Positions 1 to 11,605 of a stretch of 64,000 nucleotides of DNA are shown piece after piece. The DNA comes from Selaginella moellendorffii (lineage: Eukaryota > Streptophyta > Lycopodiopsida > Selaginellales > Selaginellaceae), in contig NW_003314422.1 in NCBI RefSeq assembly GCF_000143415.4, positions 1-64,000 of the forward strand, in the 5' to 3' direction. Position 1 is the first letter of the stretch. Each line of letters opens with the position of its first letter. The position numbers were made by a program, and so were the translations under genes. The notes under the pieces were generated by a model that made no database searches, was not told the DNA's origin, and saw only the letters and a list, made by a program, of their open reading frames with translations.

Positions 1-19
1 CTCTTCTCGTTGGTGACAG

Positions 20-898
20 AACGAAGCACTCAACGGAGGTGGATTGTTGTTTGTCAAGAAGCATCCTGACTTGAGAGTCAGGGTGGTTCACGGGAACACC
101 CTGACAGCCGCGGTGGTCCTCAACGAGCTCCCGGCCGAAGTGGAAGAGGTGTTCCTGACAGGAGCAACGTCCAAGCTGGGCCGGGCCATCGCTCTCTACT
201 TGTGCAGAAAGGGAGTCCGCGTGCTGGTATGTGTCTCATTCACTTCAGGCTTAAGTAGCTAGCCGTGGAGTTACGAAGCGATCTAATCCATCGCATTTCC
301 TCCACTTCAGATGTTGACAAGCTCCAGAAGTCGCTACGAATCCATTCTGAGCGAGGCCGCCGCGGAGCACCGCAGGAACCTGGTTCATGTCACTAAATAC
401 CAAGCTGGCCAGTACTGCAAGGTTGGTAAAGCGCACGACGCCAAGTCTTACAGCTCTTACACATCGTTTTTACTTCTTTCTCTGCAGAGATGGATCATTG
501 GCAAGTGGGTTACCGAACGAGAGCAAGGATTTGCGCCGGTGGGGACGCACTTCCACCAGTTTGTCGTGCCGCCAGTGCAGGAGGTGCGCAGCGACTGCAC
601 ATACGGGAAGCTGGTTGGGATGAGACTTCCCAAAGACGTGGCCGGAGTCCACACTTGCGAGGTAGGAGAGAGCTCTTTTTCCCTCTTGGCTTTTCCAGCG
701 CGTGGACGTAACTCACTCTTCTCTCTTTTCTCTCATGTGCAGTATATAAATGACCGAGGGGTTGTTGCTGCCTGCCATGCCGGGGGTTTGCTGCACGCAC
801 TGGAGGAGTGGAGCCACCACGAAGTGGGAAGCATTGATGTGGAAAGGATCGACACGGTCTGGCAAGCAGCTTTGAGCCGGGGCTTCACGCAGGTGTAA
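20..898 (+). CDS. CER1/WAX2-like very-long-chain aldehyde decarbonylase, C-terminal part
   Basis: 3' end of a cuticular-wax gene; the 5' part lies outside the window. Exons read as 20-226, 311-421, 488-661, 743-898, all joined in phase 0 with GT-AG introns of 66-84 bp; the stop is TAA at 896-898. The first exon carries [17 protein letters not shown] and the following residues of the WAX2 C-terminal domain, and the third carries the [11 protein letters not shown]-type segment; the last has [19 protein letters not shown], matching the conserved HALEGW..HE.G.ID end of CER1/CER3 proteins. The His-rich fatty-acid-hydroxylase half, which would carry the di-iron site and the membrane helices, is not in view, so CER1 versus CER3 cannot be decided here. 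Family knowledge: CER1 acts with CER3 at the ER to turn very-long-chain acyl-CoA into alkanes. The repeat copy at 905 begins immediately after the stop codon. Confidence 0.85.
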
Positions 899-904
899 GT
901 GGCA

Positions 905-1876
905 ACGGGTCTTTTTCCTTCGGAGTTTACGTTCGAGCAGAGAGAGAACAGCCATGCCAGCAGCGACACCAGGTACCTTCAATTCCTCCACACTTGGATT
1001 GGATTGGATTGGATTCAATCCACACTCCTCGCAGTAGCAGCAGCAGCCAGCCAGCCAGCCAGCCAGCAGACAAAGAAAGCAGAGATGCTCACTCAAGAGC
1101 AGGGAAAATAGATTCACAAGGCTCAAACGAAGAACACAAGAAGAAAAGAAGAAGTGGAGAAAGTTTCTATATGGCTTTGAGGATAGCTTTAGCTGGATGA
1201 TTATTATTTGCTCACTGCCTCTGCGATTCATGGCAATGCAGTGACAGCCTCTTTTCAAGGATTGAATGACGATCCAAATCTTTGTTAATTTCTTACACTG
1301 TCACTGTTTGTTCTTGTTCATGGCTTCTTGGGCGAAGTTGTGGCAGTCTCAGGGAGTTCCAGACAAGAATTCCAGCGAGATTGCGTACATGGTAGACAAA
1401 CTCCAAGATGGATACTTTTTCTCTCTCCAAGCACCAGCTTTTTGTTGTTTCGAGGTTGCAACTTCCCAAGGATGGATTTATGAGGTTGTGATCTTTTGTG
1501 TCACAAGTCATGACAAGAAGGTGCCAAGGTTGGCATTAAACCGCTACCAAATCTTAGAACTTTCACGCGAGTTGGTTACCAAAAATACAAGAGATCCTTG
1601 CATTGCAAAGTCAATACCATAAAGACCAAAGGCTGACACATTGGTGGGATTCAAATCAATGCAGACCTTTTGAGAGAAATCCAAGCGTCTCTTTTCTTGA
1701 TCGCCTTTCCAGTGTACATTTCTTGGTGGACACCAGCTAGTGTCTCTTTTTTTATTTTTATAGCTTTTCCACTAAGAAAATCCAGTCTGGAAGTTTGAAG
1801 ATCTCCACTTTAGCAAACTTACTTACATGCAAGAGATGATCTTAGATGTGCAGGAGTGCTCCCAGCCGATGGCGTT
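905..1876. repeat. Copy 1 of a ~0.95 kb duplicated segment
   Basis: Nearly the same sequence recurs in direct orientation at 2920-3872, with scattered substitutions and small indels. Shared landmarks are the GATTG microsatellite (about 995-1018), a CAGCAGCAGCCAGCCAGC stretch, and the tract ending GAAGATCTCCACTTTAGCAAACTTACTTAC. The right end contains the last few codons and the stop of the 3854-5700 gene, with a 6-bp insertion, before homology stops. The reading frames seen in it are not conserved between copies, so it is not coding. Confidence 0.85.
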
Positions 1877-1879
1877 AGT

Positions 1880-2904
1880 TTGTAAAAAAGCGTAACTTTA
1901 TTTCTATTTTCTCATAAATGAATTTCTTTCCTTCTCCCCATAGCCATCATGCCCATTCCAATGGCATAATGGATGACCCCATCCCATGTATATAATAGTC
2001 GACACACCATAGCACTGCCAACAGCTATGGACAACACTTTCTTTATCAAAACCTGATCTAACTGTGTGCTCCCATTGTTATGGGTTTTTTATTAGCATAT
2101 TTTTTCCCCATGGCTGCTACAATGTTAATTATGAAATTCCAAAGTAAGATGCAAGATAACTTATGGTGTTGGTCTCTAAAATCTTCAAGTCCATCCAGGT
2201 GCAAAATGTTACTGCACTAGCAAATCCATGTGACTGCAAAAAGTTGTTAAAAGTCTAAAGATCCATAACATGAAAGATTACAATATATAATTAAAGCACC
2301 GAATCACCTATGATTCATTGTTGTCCTTATCTTCAATCTCATTACCTGAAGAAGAGTTGAAATAGCTTAATATTAGAGATGAGACACTATGTTCTTTAAC
2401 AATGCCTATCATGTCCAGATAATCTACGTATTATTTGAAATTAAAAAAACTTTGAGGCCTCTAAGCAATGAATTCATGTGGTATTCATAAGTCATCTATA
2501 GAACATGCATGGCCTATGGCGTTATCAATGGTCATTCATACCCATGTATGGGCATCCAAATTCAGACTCAATGAAAAAGTGCCACATGGCTTTTGCTAAT
2601 GTTTAAGTATGTTTGAAGGCTTTTACACTTTTCTTAAGCCATTTTACTTTTCAAAGAAAGATAATTTTAATTTTAACCCTTCAAAAAATGTTATAATCTT
2701 TATTTCCTAAGTTGATCTACCATCAAAAGTAAATTGCCATATATATTATTTTAATAGTTAAAATGTTTTTTTACCTTACTTAAGAAGTATGATTTTTTAT
2801 TTAACAGTTAATGTCAACCCTTAAAAAATAAATAAAATACCCTAAGTATATCGAAATCTACACTACAAATGTTACGTTTTTTACAAATTACACACCATAG
2901 ACAT
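1880..2904. other. AT-rich spacer between the two repeat copies
   Basis: No open frame of coding character, RNA gene or element terminus was seen. The segment is AT-rich and CpG-poor like the 6.6-14 kb block, unlike the two flanking repeat copies, so it may be an insertion that separated a tandem duplication. Confidence 0.5.
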
Positions 2905-2919
2905 GGTCTGGCTACGGCA

Positions 2920-3872
2920 GCGGGTCTTTTTTTTTCGGAGTTTACGTTCGAGCAGAGAGAGAACAGCCTTGCCAGCAGCGACATGTACCTTAAATTCCTC
3001 CACACTTGGATTGGATTGGATTGGATTCAATCCTCCTCGCAGTAGCAGCAGCAGCAGCCAGCCAGCCAGCAGACAAAGCAAGCAGAGATGCTCACTCAAG
3101 AGCAGGGAAAGTAGATTCACAAGACTCAAACGAAGAACACAAGAAGAAAAGAAGTGGAGAAAGTTTCTATATAGCTTTTGAGGATAGCTTTAGCTGGATG
3201 ATTATTATTTGCCCACTGCCTCTGCGATTCATGGCAATGCAGTGACAGCCTCTTTTCAAGGATTGAATGACAATCCAAATCTTTGTTAAGTTTTTTGTTT
3301 TTGTTCGTGGCCAAGTTGTGGCAGTCTCAGGAAGTTCCAGCCAAGAATTCCAGCGAGATTGCGCACATGGTAGACAAACTAGAGTAAAAACAATGACAAG
3401 AAAGAGTTGCAAGCCAAGATGGATACTATTTTTTCTCTTCAAGCACCAGCTTTTTGTTGTTTCGAGGTTGCAACTTCGCAAGGATGGATTTATGAGGTTG
3501 TGATCTTTTGTGTGGCAAGTCATGACAAGAAGGTGCCAAGGTTGGCATCAAACCGCTACCAAATCTTAGAACTTTTACGCGAGTTGGTTACCAAAAATCC
3601 AAGAGATCCTTGCTTTGCAAAGTCAATACCATAAAGACCAAAGGCTGACACATCGGTGGGATTCAAATCAATGCAGACCTTTTGAGAGAAATCCAAGCGT
3701 CTCTTTTTTTGATCGTACTGTACACTTCTTGGTGGACACCAGCAGTGCCTCTCTTTTTGTCTTTATAGCTTTTCTACTAAGGAAATCCAGTCTGGAAGTT
3801 TGAAGATCTCCACTTTAGCAAACTTACTTACACGCAAAGCGCAAGAGATGATCTTAGATGTGCTCCCAGCCG
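2920..3872. repeat. Copy 2 of the ~0.95 kb duplicated segment
   Basis: Direct copy of 905-1876. Here the right end runs on into the intact 3' end of the minus-strand gene at 3854-5700, so this is the ancestral position: the segment is that gene's 3' flank plus its last codons. It carries the same GATTG repeats (about 3008-3029). Confidence 0.85.
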
Positions 3873-5700
3873 AACTCTTCGCTGCTATCAGACCCCTTGT
3901 CTGCTGCTGGATTTGCTGCTGCTGCTGCTGCTTGCACGCCATTCTTCATGAGGCGGTCGGACAGCTCCTTCAAGGACGCGGTACGTTTCGGAACGTAGTC
4001 GTCTCGCACTTGGATGTCCTCGCCACTCATCGTCGCGGCACCATCGTCATCACTCCACTGGGGGCGGCTTCTCAAGAGCGCCAGCCTCTGCTCCACTTGG
4101 TTGCTGTCGAGGTACGAAGGGTTCTGCTGCTTCTCCTCGGGCTCGGGATCGCTTTTGGAGACAACCTCTGCATGTTACATCCAGATTGTTAGATGGATTT
4201 TGCTAGATGAATTGAAACTACAGTTTAAGAGCTCCTCAAATAAGAATGCATACCTTCCACCTCCTTGGGACCTTTTCCAGCCAATTCCAAGAGAATCTTA
4301 AACCTCGTCACAAGCTGCTCGTTACCGTCTTCGTCGTGCTCGGCAGGCTGCTCGTCAGTCTCGCTGTACAGTCCAAAGTTTGGATCCTCCTCGGAAGGGT
4401 TCTTGCTCTCTTCGACCTGCTAAACTCTCCAGCAGTAATATGAAATAGAGGAAAAGAGAAACAAAAGCTAAGTACTTACCTGATTTGCATCCTCCACAGT
4501 GGCATTTTGCTGGCCGTGTGCATGAACGAGGCACTTGGAGAGGTCCAATATGGCCGACTGCAAGTCCTTTATCCCTGCTTGTCGCAGAAAAGAATTCGGT
4601 GCCTTCTTCTCTCGAGCTCCATAGTGCGACAGCAAAACCTTCGACAGGTTCGAGATGCTGCTCACCAAGTCGTGACAGTCGGCCGTGCAAGCTCCCGGCA
4701 ACGCCGAGTGCTGAGCAGGCTTCTCGCCATCCCAGAAGTTCCCAAACTCCAAATCCTGCTCATCCTCCTCCTGGCTCCGTATGCGACTGTACAGAGGCTC
4801 CACAAACCCACCATCGTCGTCGCCAGCTTTGTCTTGAACTTTAGCTCCATCACCGGTCGAAGACTCCATCGCCGGTGGCGGCCCGAGCTGAGAAGCAGCC
4901 TCCTGGCGTCCGTAGAGAAGCTCCATGAGATTTCCCATCCTGGCTTGGACGTTACCGCCGCTACAAGACTCTGCCGGTCGTGGTGGCGCTAACGCGTCAA
5001 GGAGCTGAGAGACGCTACCATTATAGCCGCGATCGTGCGAAGAGCTCACGTTGTAACCCTGGAAAGGATCGTCTTGGCCCTGAGTACCAGAAGCAGCAGC
5101 GGCAGGAGTAAAAAAACTCTCCCAGGTAAGATGGTCATCGTAATGATACTGCGAGAATGGAGCTTTGCTTACGTCGTGGAGACGATGGTGGAACTCTTGA
5201 AAGTCAAAGAGGGGATCGCCACCACCACCACCACCACCACCAGCGCTTGAGCAATCCAGCTTTGGTGCCAGCAATGGAACGTTGAGATCCAAGAGAGTTG
5301 CTGGAGGAGGGCCACCCTCCCAGAATGGAGGAGCGGAAGCAAAAGGCTCCACCAGATTCGCGTCTTTGCCGTTGGGGTAATTCGATCGCGCGCAGCTCTC
5401 CAACGAAGAAGTGGCGCTCGCCACCATATCCGCGAAGAACACCGACGCGGCACGCTTCAGCACTGGCTCGTCTTCTTCCACCTGATCAAATGGGAAGAAG
5501 CGTAGAGGAATCTCACGCTTTTCACAGGTAGAGGAAGAAACCCTGACCTGAAATGCTCGCCGCTCTTCGCTACCAGGAATTTCCCCAGCTTCTGCGGGCG
5601 CCATCACGGCAGTACCTCCGCGCAGAGAAATCACGAGAAAATCCGCGAGATTGGCCGCGATCGCCTCACCTCCATCGCCATTCCACGCCCGCCATTCCAA
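3854..5700 (-). CDS. Unrecognised acidic, low-complexity plant protein (~566 aa)
   Basis: Three-exon model: 5700-4480, 4419-4254, 4167-3854, joined in frame (407 codons, then 160 including the stop). No catalytic domain was recognised. Visible features: a run of eight Gly (CCACCA repeat near 5220-5243), a poly-Ala run near the C-terminus, and long Asp/Glu-rich stretches. Two similar Leu-rich helices, SSISNLSKVLLSHYG and DLQSAILDLSKCLV, occur near residues 350-400, and VTRFKILLEL follows in exon 2. The start is uncertain: the first Met (5700) gives MEWRAWNGDG, while an inner Met at 5604 (MAPAEAGEIP) is also good. A stretch of 66 nt at 5482-5547 has intron-like ends and a pyrimidine-rich 3' side but is also open and a multiple of three, so it may be a spliced or optional intron. 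Probably a nuclear or cytosolic scaffold-like protein; this is a guess from composition only. Confidence 0.7.
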
Positions 5701-5944
5701 GCCCCATTTGAGTGGCTCAATTTCTCATTGCCCAAGCCCTAATCGTATAAACACAGAAGAATATTCTATGTACGGTAGGAATATCTCAACGGGCACGGTG
5801 GGTACGAAAGCCCTAAAACACACCCCGGATATTCTCTGTACGGTAAGAATGACTATGTGCGTACGACAAGCGTACGTAATGAGATTGGTATGTACGAACT
5901 TGAGCCCTAAAACGCGCGTTCCTTGTTCTTTGAGTTCTCCTTCC

Positions 5945-6554
5945 TTAGTCGAAATCGGCGATTCCCAGATTGGCGACGACGATTCTCAGCTGATCGACAA
6001 TGCTAGATCCAGTCGCGAACTCTGTGAGCAATCCCACCGCGATCCCAAACATCGCCCATCTGCGAGATTGGAAGAGAGATTGGCTGCGAATTTTGTGTGG
6101 ATTGATGGGTTTACCTGCCATTGCCGACCTCGTTCTTGCGGCTCCAGCCAAAGATCTGGCCCTCCTCGGCCTGGCGCTGGAATTTCCTGTCCAGGAAGTA
6201 CTCTTGGAGCTCCTTGGCTCGTTGCCGCTGGAATTCCACCGTCACGCCGCTCTCAAATCCAGTGGCAGCAGCGATAGGATTCGCTGGAGCTGGAGCTGGA
6301 GCTGGAGGTGGGGATGGGGCTGGCGTGTCCGGTGATGGCGATGGCGATGGCGATGGCGATGGCGCTGGCTTGACGGTGCTAGGCGCTCCCGGGCGGCGCA
6401 ACGGCGTCGAGCCGGGGGAATCCGGCGGAGGCGAGGAGGAGGAAGCCCTTACCTGGACGATCGATCGCGAGCGCGATGGGGATTGGAATCTCTTCCATCC
6501 GTGAGTGGAGGAGGAGGAAGAAGAAGGGCTAGGGACGAACAAGGCCATAGCCAT
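5945..6554 (-). CDS. OHP2: One-helix protein OHP2 (LIL6), plastid
   Basis: Two exons, 6554-6115 and 6059-5945, with a 55-nt GT-AG intron; 184 aa. The N-terminus is Ser/Arg-rich, typical of a chloroplast transit peptide, followed by a long Pro-Ser linker (SPSPSPSP, made by a GGCGAT repeat) and then VEFQRQRAKELQEYFLDRKF, characteristic of OHP2. The chlorophyll-binding helix spans the splice junction: NEVGNGRWAMFGIAVGLLTE, which keeps the E..NGR.AM.G light-harvesting-like signature, followed by ATGSS and VVANLGI. Family knowledge: OHP2 pairs with OHP1 and HCF244 in the thylakoid membrane to deliver pigment during early photosystem II (D1) assembly. Length and intron position fit an intact gene. 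Confidence 0.93.
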
Positions 6555-8639
6555 CTCGATCTCTGTAGCGCGCAGTGAGCTGACGTGGAGCGCCCAAGGC
6601 CTTGCATTGAGCAGAATTTTAGGGCTTCACGACACCAGTTGCGTGTTCAATTCCCATGGCATGTAATGATAATAATAAGATTATCCTATTTACCATTCTA
6701 AGTATCCATTTCTATTTGTTGCTAAGCTAGACATTTCCGCTACAGTTCCATTCCTATATTTGCAACTTGATCATCCAAAAGACAGTTTATGGTTGGGTTC
6801 AATTTGCACCTTTTAATATCTACTAAAAGTGCAATTAGCAGGGGAGAACAAGTCTTACAAGCTTGACCTTTGGTTGCATATATTAACCTTTTTTAAAAGA
6901 GAATCTATGCAAGATACTTTCAATATTAGAACAAGTCATTAGATCTCCACATCCAATTACTGATAGCTTGGTATCTTTGTATTTCTAATCTATAGTCTTA
7001 CATTTGGCTGTGATACTTCTATTAGCAAAGGATACAGATTTGCAGCTTCTTAAAACATGGCCACATTTATGATTCTACTAATAATTTTGATGTTAGTTTT
7101 GCTGAGTAAAGAAAAGTATAAACTTACCACCAAGATTAAAGTGCTCAAAAAAAACTAAAACACTTAATCACTTCCAGTGATACATTCTTAAGAATTTTTT
7201 TCTACACTATTTGAATTATTATTTATAATAATTTCGGAAAAGATAAAATAACGCCATTTAATCTTTTCAGACACTTGTGTTAAAGAGAATGCCCTCACCA
7301 ACACTATATTCATAGCATATTCTTTTCTATAGATTCCTTTTGGATGATCTAGATTTAATTTTAATTAAAGGGCTATTATTATTTTCAATTTTTTAGTATT
7401 TATAATTTGAGTGTTTGGGATATGGGATTAATTAGGAATTAGAACCCATGCTAAACTACTATAATTAGTATATTTAGCTTATAATCTATGTTTTATTTTA
7501 AGTTTTGGTTTGCTCTAGAAAACCTCAGTATACAGAAAATACCTAGAATATCTAGCTGTATCCTAGGATATTTCTTAATCCAATTGTTGTGATTTTCTGC
7601 ACAATTTAAATACTAACCTCGAATAGTTGAGGTCCTGACACAAAACCTTGATTTAGAAAGATGTTCATCAAAATTGTGTGAAAACCAATTGCAACACCAT
7701 CATGATCCAGTTTATAATTCTGATTAATCCATACATCCTACCCATGATCACCAGAAAAACACCCTAGCCACCTTTTTCAATGTTGCACAATCTTTATGGG
7801 ATGGTTGAGTGTCCTATGGCTTGAGTTTGCAATGATTTCTCCTAAAGTCATATGATAATTTTTAAATCCTTCAGATTAATAAGGATTCTTGCTAACGATT
7901 TAATGGTCTATGAAAGCTTGTGTCTAGAAGCCTATGCATCAGGAGCTTGAGCAAGTATTTGAACCTTAATTTAATTTCTTCTTCTTAATTTGTAATACTG
8001 CTACACAAAAAATTATTATTTAGTTATCAGCCTTCTTTCCTCTCTTTCTCACCCTATTTGGCATTGAGCCAGCTATCACATTCAAGTAGTTAGTGAGGTA
8101 GAAGCTGTATCCAGGACAATATTAAAACAGCAAAAGGCTGCAAACTTCCAACCCTAAAAATTCCAAAAACGATGGCCTCTAGGGGTGCCCACCAGATGTG
8201 TCTATATACAGCCCTGGTGAGTCAACAGCTTCGACTGTGACAGTTGTAATGGCATCATGGTCCTTGTTGCAGGAGTGGAGGAGTGCATCTCAATTTCCTT
8301 CTAGCATAACATGGAGTTGAGTGACTTGAGATTGAATGAGTGTTTTAGATCTTGCCTTAGATTTTGTGTTTAGCCTTAATGAAAATTTATTTCTCATAGG
8401 GTGCTGCCTATTTACCCTCTCAATGGGAAGTTCCAGTAAGAACCCAAGAGCAGGATTGATGTATAATATGTGATTGCTATTTGAGGCATGTAGTGACCAT
8501 GAGCAATACATGCTTTCCAAAGCATAGTGCAAAGATCACAAATGGTCCTATTGCCACCTCAGCTTAGCAAAGATCATTGGTGATTGGGGTATGAGTCAGA
8601 GCTTCCCATAAAATTACTTATGGTATACAATTTTCCATT

Positions 8640-8993
8640 TTAATGCCACTGTTTATTGTTTCTATGCATAACATTCAATAGTCGGAATAACATATAAGTG
8701 TGACCTTTAACATATTTAGATGTAATATTTTCATTACACAATATAGGTGTACTCTTTTCATTGTTGTTCCCTGAAAATATATAGATGCTACCTTGCTCAA
8801 TTTCACTTGAAAGATGCTTGGTACTCTCATTGAACCCAACAATATGTATCTCAAAACTTTCTGCATTAGCAACATCAATTAACATAACACACTCAATTGT
8901 GCCTGTTTCAAAGAATACAAGTTTTCCTTTGTGTATCACCCTAGCATTAGTAGTAATGGTTGTTGATGTCCTTGATTGGCATCTCATTGACAT
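8640..8993 (-). pseudogene. RPA1 OB-fold (DBD-A-like) relic
   Basis: A 117-codon frame whose middle part reads like the first DNA-binding OB-fold of replication protein A large subunit: ARVIHKGKLVFFETG, then FEIHIVGFNEST (compare EIRATAFN in RPA1), then LSSEIEQGSIYIFSGN (compare LIEVGKVYLISKG), then a segment equivalent to FTAVKNDYE. There is no Met-initiated complete gene, no zinc-finger domain downstream and no upstream exons that can be joined. Plant Helitrons often carry RPA1 copies, so it could be Helitron debris or a gene fragment. The similarity is modest and was judged by eye. Confidence 0.35.
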
Positions 8994-11339
8994 GATCTTC
9001 TTAGAACTCTTTCCCTTAATATAAAACAGAGAAAAAAATGGATTTATGTTATCATGAATTTAGGAATCAATTGTCTTGCATATGTAATGTCAAAAACTAA
9101 AGAAGTCATGAAAAAATAGCTATGTACCATATGATAAAATTCCTGGCTTTGCTTTTTGCCCTAAAATAATAAACACTTCTAAGTTAGATAACAGGGAAAA
9201 AAAAAGTGACCAGCCAACACACTTTGTTATAGATGACAAGTTCATAGTTTTTGTTGGAAACACTTACTATGTAGCTCCAAAAGTTTTTCACTGTAGCTAT
9301 AGACCCAAGGCATGAGTTGGGATAGACTTTGTTGTCATAAGGAATCCAAGATATTTTGTCTTCACAAGTATGAGGTCAACTTTGGCATTTGTTAGAGGTT
9401 TTGATGGTGGAATTGGAGCTTGCATTTGCAAAGCTCAAGGTTAGAGGCATCTCATTTTGGAAGTTTAATTTTTACTCGTTGCATTGACAATGTTCTTGAG
9501 CCACTCTAAGACACCACTATCTGTGAGCTTGTCGTCCATAAGCTTGATATCATCGCACATGAATTTCACATAGTTTTCTGAACACAAAACTCAGTTTGTC
9601 TTTTAGTTTTTTTTCTGATAGTTTTTATAGCAACATACTGTGCTTATTTTCTTTCTTTTATTATGAATTTTTTTTTCTGTAAGCAATCTCTAATTTGGGG
9701 TTTGTAGTGATAATCCCATAAGCATGGACCTGCTAAACTATTTTGTGTGTGACAAGCTAAACAAGATATGAAAGTGGTCGTCTAGATGCTTGAGTTCAAT
9801 GTTATCTGGTTTGAGTAGGAAAGTTGGAGTGCAGAGAAGAAATTGATGTCCAAGCAGATGATGTTTCTTTTCTTACAACTTTCTTCAATAGAGGTACCAT
9901 GCATTTTGACAAGAGTGCTAATTCACAACATGCTGCCAATTAACTCTTACAAAGAGATTAGACTTATAGCAAAATAAGAGGATTGCAATGTATTAGCTTT
10001 ATTTAGTACGAGTGGCTTGCCTGATTAGTCTAGTTCATTTCTTCTCCTAGGATATAAAGAGGTAAAAACTCATCAACTCAACAACTAAAATTGTCAAGAA
10101 TTCCCATTATGTTGAGCATGTGAGCCTATACCTATAACAATAGAACTTATTTTAGGGAATAAAAACTACATAAACCTCTAATTTATTTGAATAAGGTACA
10201 CTTCAACATGTAACTTTTCAGTGAAACAAAAGCCTAAAGCAATAATTAATAATGACTTTACAACAAATCTGACCTAAGACATATTTTATATTAGTTTTCA
10301 TAGTCTATTCTATAGGGTTCAGTAAAACACGTGGAAAAATGTAAAAATGGAGAGGATTATGCCAGAAATGTTGTTTATTGCCAAACTGTATATACCACCA
10401 AAATTTTTATAGACATTGAAGCTTGCAGGAACAGTATTCAAAAATTAATCTCATGCCCACTGACTTTCTAGATTATCTTCATACCAAAACAAATCCTAAG
10501 AAAATAAGTATCAAGTGTTTCTTTCATATCATTATAAGAAAACTAGATTTTACTTTAGATTATATATATTAAACATGTGTGCCATATTGAATATATTTAT
10601 AAAAAATAATGTTATTTATATTAAAAGCAAGATTGTTTTACTTTTTAGAATGATATGTCATCAACCATTAAAAGCTGTATTATACTTCAGTTTTTTAAGA
10701 AAACAATTATGTAATATAATAATGTTATCTATTAGTTTCATAGTAGTGCTCAAGAGAATCATAATGCCAAGGAAAATCGGTCTAAGAAGCACAATAATTA
10801 TGTTAATTTCCCTCAATATATCTACACATACATCCTATTTGAGATACTTAAATTTGCTAAAGTACTCATTTCAAGGTTTTTTTTGCTTCTCTAGTATAAC
10901 ATTAATAAGGAATTCGAAAGATTGAAGAAGAAAAGCATCAATATTAATGTTATTGTTAGAGAAGAGTATAAAATCATAACCACTGAAATTTTATTTTCAA
11001 GATACTTTGTATGGCTAACATAGTAGATTTTAGTGATATAGCCAATATTTTACATATGGCTTCTTTTGCCATGTCATCTAAGTCTTTTGCAAATTAGGGA
11101 AAGACAACACATCACATTTATCAATACAGTTTTTGATTTCAAATCAATTTAAAAATAAAGTAGATATAAATGGAAAAAATAAGTTTTACCTCTAATTACC
11201 ATTATAAGCACCACTAGTTTCTTGCATTGTTTATGTGCTGTTTTGGGATTATAGTTCTTGTATAGTTTGAAATGACATGAGTATAAATTTTAATATTTTT
11301 GTAAATAAATAAAAAAAATTATAATTTTAAATAAAATTT

Positions 11340-11605
11340 ATAATATCTATTTTATATTTTTGGTTTTGGGTAGTGGATATACCTAAAATATGCCTAAATA
11401 TTCTAGGATATTCTACCATCTTACAGTTGTTATTCATTTATATTAATTTTATATTTATAATTTATAAACTTTCCTAAACACTTTCTAGTATATTCTAGTT
11501 TGTTAATATTCAATAAAAATATTCTTGTATTTATAAAATATAAAAATGTTTATAATATAATCTTCCAGTTGATTAAGTGGATTAACAAATAGGGATAATA
11601 CTACT
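11340..11605. repeat. Dispersed AT-rich repeat, copy A
   Basis: Matches 53960-54245 in the same orientation across about 270 bp. Shared blocks include the ATATACCTA.AATATG.CT.AATATTCTA head, ACAGTTGTTATTCATTTA, TTTATAATTTATAAACTTTCC, TAAACACTT and the AA.AC.A...ACTACTAT.AAGCAAA tail. No coding capacity and no clear terminal repeats; likely a fragment of a repeat family, perhaps part of an LTR. Confidence 0.65.

Noticed and set aside
713-1258. 181-codon minus-strand frame with Leu-rich segments
   Set aside because: It crosses the CER1-like exon and the repeat; the equivalent frame in repeat copy 2 is broken by indels, so it is not conserved coding.
10515-10925. 136-codon plus-strand frame in AT-rich DNA
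   Set aside because: Composition follows base content (I, L, K, N, F), and no domain or neighbouring exon is present.
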